A stretch of 8,479 bases of DNA, from positions 1 to 8,479 of the forward strand of contig JAOZKX010000069.1 of assembly GCA_029935135.1 (NCBI GenBank). The letters are read 5' to 3'. A program made the position numbers and the translations under genes. The notes beneath the pieces are model-generated. The model had not been told where the DNA came from. It worked only from the letters and a program-made list of their open reading frames with translations, and searched no databases. The stretch is from Desulfocapsa sp. (GTDB lineage: Bacteria > Desulfobacterota > Desulfobulbia > Desulfobulbales > Desulfocapsaceae). Position 1 is the first letter of the stretch; each line of letters starts with the position of its first letter. Below, one piece after another: positions 6,921 to 8,479 of the stretch.

Positions 6921-7802
6921 ATGGAAAAGTATCACGGTGCGATAGTTGCAATTGTTACTCCGTTTATTAACAATGAGCTTGATGAACAGGGTCTGGTGGA
7001 CCTTATTGAATTTCAGATTGCCGGCGGGACCCATGGTATTGTCCCCTGTGGAACAACTGGTGAATCTGCCACATTGAGCTTTGCGGAACATAAAAAGGTG
7101 ATTGAGCTTACTGTGCAGACTGTTAACGGTCGTGTTCCTGTTATTGCAGGAACCGGTGCCAATAATACGGCAGAGGCCATTGAACTGACTGAAAGTGCCA
7201 GAGCTAGTGGTGCCGATGCGGTACTCTCTGTGACTCCCTATTACAATAAACCCAGCCAGGAAGGTCTGTACCAGCATTTTAAGACCATCTCTGATGCTGT
7301 GGAGATACCAACCTTTCTCTACAATGTACCCAGTCGTACAGCAATTAATATGCTGCCAGAGACCGTTGCCCGTTTGGCAGAGTTGAAAAATATTATTGGT
7401 GTGAAAGAGGCCTCCGGTTCCCTGCAGCAGATCAGTGAGGTCGTTCGTCAGTGTCCGGATGATTTTATTATCCTCTCCGGTGATGATTTTACCTCTATGC
7501 CCACAGTATTTGTCGGTGGGAAGGGCGTTATCTCTGTGACCTCCAATGTTCATCCTCGGGGAATGGCAGATCTTATGGAAGCAGCTCTGGCTGGAAATAT
7601 CAAGAAGGCCAATGAGATCCATTATAAGCTCTTTCCTCTGATGACATCCATGTTTGCAGCTCCCAACCCTGTTCCTGCCAAAAAAGGTGCGGAACTTATG
7701 GGCAAGATCAAAGACGGTCTGCCACGTCTGCCTCTCACCGCCATCGATGATGGGGCGTTGGAAACGGTGACCCGGGAAATGAAGAATGCAGGGCTTCTGT
7801 AA
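6921..7802 (+). CDS. dapA: 4-hydroxy-tetrahydrodipicolinate synthase (DHDPS)
   Basis: The enzyme condenses pyruvate with aspartate-4-semialdehyde, the first committed step of the DAP/lysine branch. It is a class I (Schiff-base) aldolase TIM barrel, usually a homotetramer. The 293 residues match the family. GTTGES (44-49), TPYYNKP (105-111), YNVPSRT (134-140) and GVKEAS (160-165) are intact. By alignment from memory with the E. coli enzyme these give Lys162 as the pyruvate Schiff-base residue and a Thr45/Tyr108/Tyr134 proton relay. These motifs, with the dap context, separate it from N-acetylneuraminate lyase and other NAL-superfamily aldolases. Residues of the lysine feedback site are mostly kept (Ser49, Ala50, His57, Asn81, Glu85, Tyr107), so inhibition by lysine is plausible. 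A strong AGGAG and ATG fix the start. Confidence 0.97.
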   Translation: MEKYHGAIVAIVTPFINNELDEQGLVDLIEFQIAGGTHGIVPCGTTGESATLSFAEHKKVIELTVQTVNGRVPVIAGTGANNTAEAIELTESARASGADAVLSVTPYYNKPSQEGLYQHFKTISDAVEIPTFLYNVPSRTAINMLPETVARLAELKNIIGVKEASGSLQQISEVVRQCPDDFIILSGDDFTSMPTVFVGGKGVISVTSNVHPRGMADLMEAALAGNIKKANEIHYKLFPLMTSMFAAPNPVPAKKGAELMGKIKDGLPRLPLTAIDDGALETVTREMKNAGLL

Positions 7803-7834
7803 AATATCAGGGCGAAAAGCTGAGGGAATAAAAA

Positions 7835-8479
7835 ATGATTAATGTAATTGTTGCAGGTGCCGCCGGCAGGATGGGACAGCGGATTGGATATATGATCAGT
7901 CAGCATCCCGATCTGAATTATGCTGCTGCATTTGAGGCTTCCGGCAGTCCGGCCATTGGACGGGATCCAGGTGAAATGGGGGGCTGGGGAGCAGCCGGTG
8001 TGACAATTGAGGAAGGGCTTGAGGCAGTCATTGAGAAAGGTGATGTGATCATTGATTTTACCTTTCATGCTGCAACCATGGGCTTTGCCAAAATTGCCGC
8101 TGCCCATAAAACTGCAATGGTCATAGGTACCACTGGTTTAAGTGCGGAAAATCTGGAAGAGTTGAAAGCACTTTCTGCTGATTTTCCCTGTGTCCAGGCT
8201 CCCAATATGGCCGTTGGAGTGAATGTACTCTTCAAACTGGCAGCTAAGACAGCTGCTATTCTTGGCGATGATTACAATATTGAGATTGTTGAACTTCATC
8301 ATAACAAGAAAAAAGATGCCCCATCCGGTACAGCCCTGAAAATTGCTGAAATGGCGGCCTCAGGAGTGAATAGGGATCTGGGAAAAGTCGGTGTCTATGA
8401 ACGAAATGGTATTATCGGTGAACGGACTGTGGAAGAGATAGGAGTGCAGACTGTTCGCGGCGGAGATATTGTCGGAGAG
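7835..8479 (+). CDS. dapB: 4-hydroxy-tetrahydrodipicolinate reductase, 3' end cut
   Basis: The enzyme reduces the DapA product to tetrahydrodipicolinate with NAD(P)H. The window holds 215 codons without a stop; the family is usually about 265-270 residues, so roughly 50 are missing beyond the edge. The N-terminal Rossmann part has GAAGRMG (8-14), GTTG (98-101) and APNMAVGVN (122-130). The substrate domain has ELHHNKKKDAPSGTA (153-167), with catalytic His155 and Lys159 by comparison with E. coli His159/Lys163. In the cofactor loop FEASG (33-37) Glu34 is followed by Ala, where E. coli has the Arg that helps hold the NADPH phosphate. ATG 7835 follows AGGGA (7823-7827) by seven bases and lies 32 nt after dapA. 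Confidence 0.96.
   Translation, partial: MINVIVAGAAGRMGQRIGYMISQHPDLNYAAAFEASGSPAIGRDPGEMGGWGAAGVTIEEGLEAVIEKGDVIIDFTFHAATMGFAKIAAAHKTAMVIGTTGLSAENLEELKALSADFPCVQAPNMAVGVNVLFKLAAKTAAILGDDYNIEIVELHHNKKKDAPSGTALKIAEMAASGVNRDLGKVGVYERNGIIGERTVEEIGVQTVRGGDIVGE

Noticed and set aside
6909..7622. A 237-codon open frame on the minus strand opposite dapA
   Set aside because: It mirrors a well-conserved dapA frame. The His/Asn/Gly/Thr-rich translation looks like reverse-complement noise, and no ribosome site or motif supports it.
7622..8107. A 161-codon minus-strand frame spanning dapA end and dapB start
   Set aside because: It covers two confident genes on the other strand, and no family resemblance was seen.

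Overview
The window is a tightly packed, single-direction block of amino-acid biosynthesis genes, all on the + strand, with no mobile elements, RNA genes or CRISPR. It reads as ordinary chromosome of a Gram-negative bacterium. The GC content looks slightly below half (by eye, not computed). The order argF-argG-argH, then a fibronectin-type-III lipoprotein, then lysA-dapF-dapA-dapB is one I associate from memory with Desulfobacterota (the former Deltaproteobacteria, such as Geobacter and Desulfobulbales relatives). The protein style and base composition would suit a Desulfobulbales-like sulfate or sulfur metaboliser. This placement is inference and was not tested by any search.

Layout: positions 1-109 are an AT-rich leader carrying a small perfect inverted repeat and a Shine-Dalgarno-like AGGGGA placed just before an ATG-TAA start-stop pair. 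argF (110-1033), argG (1035-2231) and argH (2246-3643) convert ornithine to arginine. A putative outer-membrane lipoprotein with about three FN3-like domains follows two bases later (3646-4698). Next come lysA (4723-5994) and dapF (GTG start, 6001-6840). An 80-base gap holding a 7-base tandem repeat precedes dapA (6921-7802), and dapB (7835 onward) is cut by the window end after 215 codons.

How the genes work together: the arg half makes arginine using aspartate as nitrogen donor at ArgG. The dap/lys half makes meso-diaminopimelate for peptidoglycan, and then lysine, from aspartate semialdehyde. Both halves therefore draw on aspartate. DapA and DapB form tetrahydrodipicolinate, DapF makes meso-DAP and LysA decarboxylates it to lysine. 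The step from tetrahydrodipicolinate to LL-DAP is missing here and may lie beyond dapB. Short gaps (1, 14, 2, 24 and 6 nt) from argF to dapF suggest one co-transcribed, translationally coupled unit. The 80-nt gap before dapA is the only place with room for an internal promoter.

The least ordinary item is the lipoprotein. Its position just upstream of lysA-dapF, and a mature N-terminus beginning CGKK followed by a proline-rich stretch, recall the small LptM/LppL (YifL) lipoproteins that sit beside lysA/dapF in Gammaproteobacteria. Here that head is followed by roughly 300 residues of FN3-like modules and a CxxC motif. I saw no clearly novel multi-gene system.
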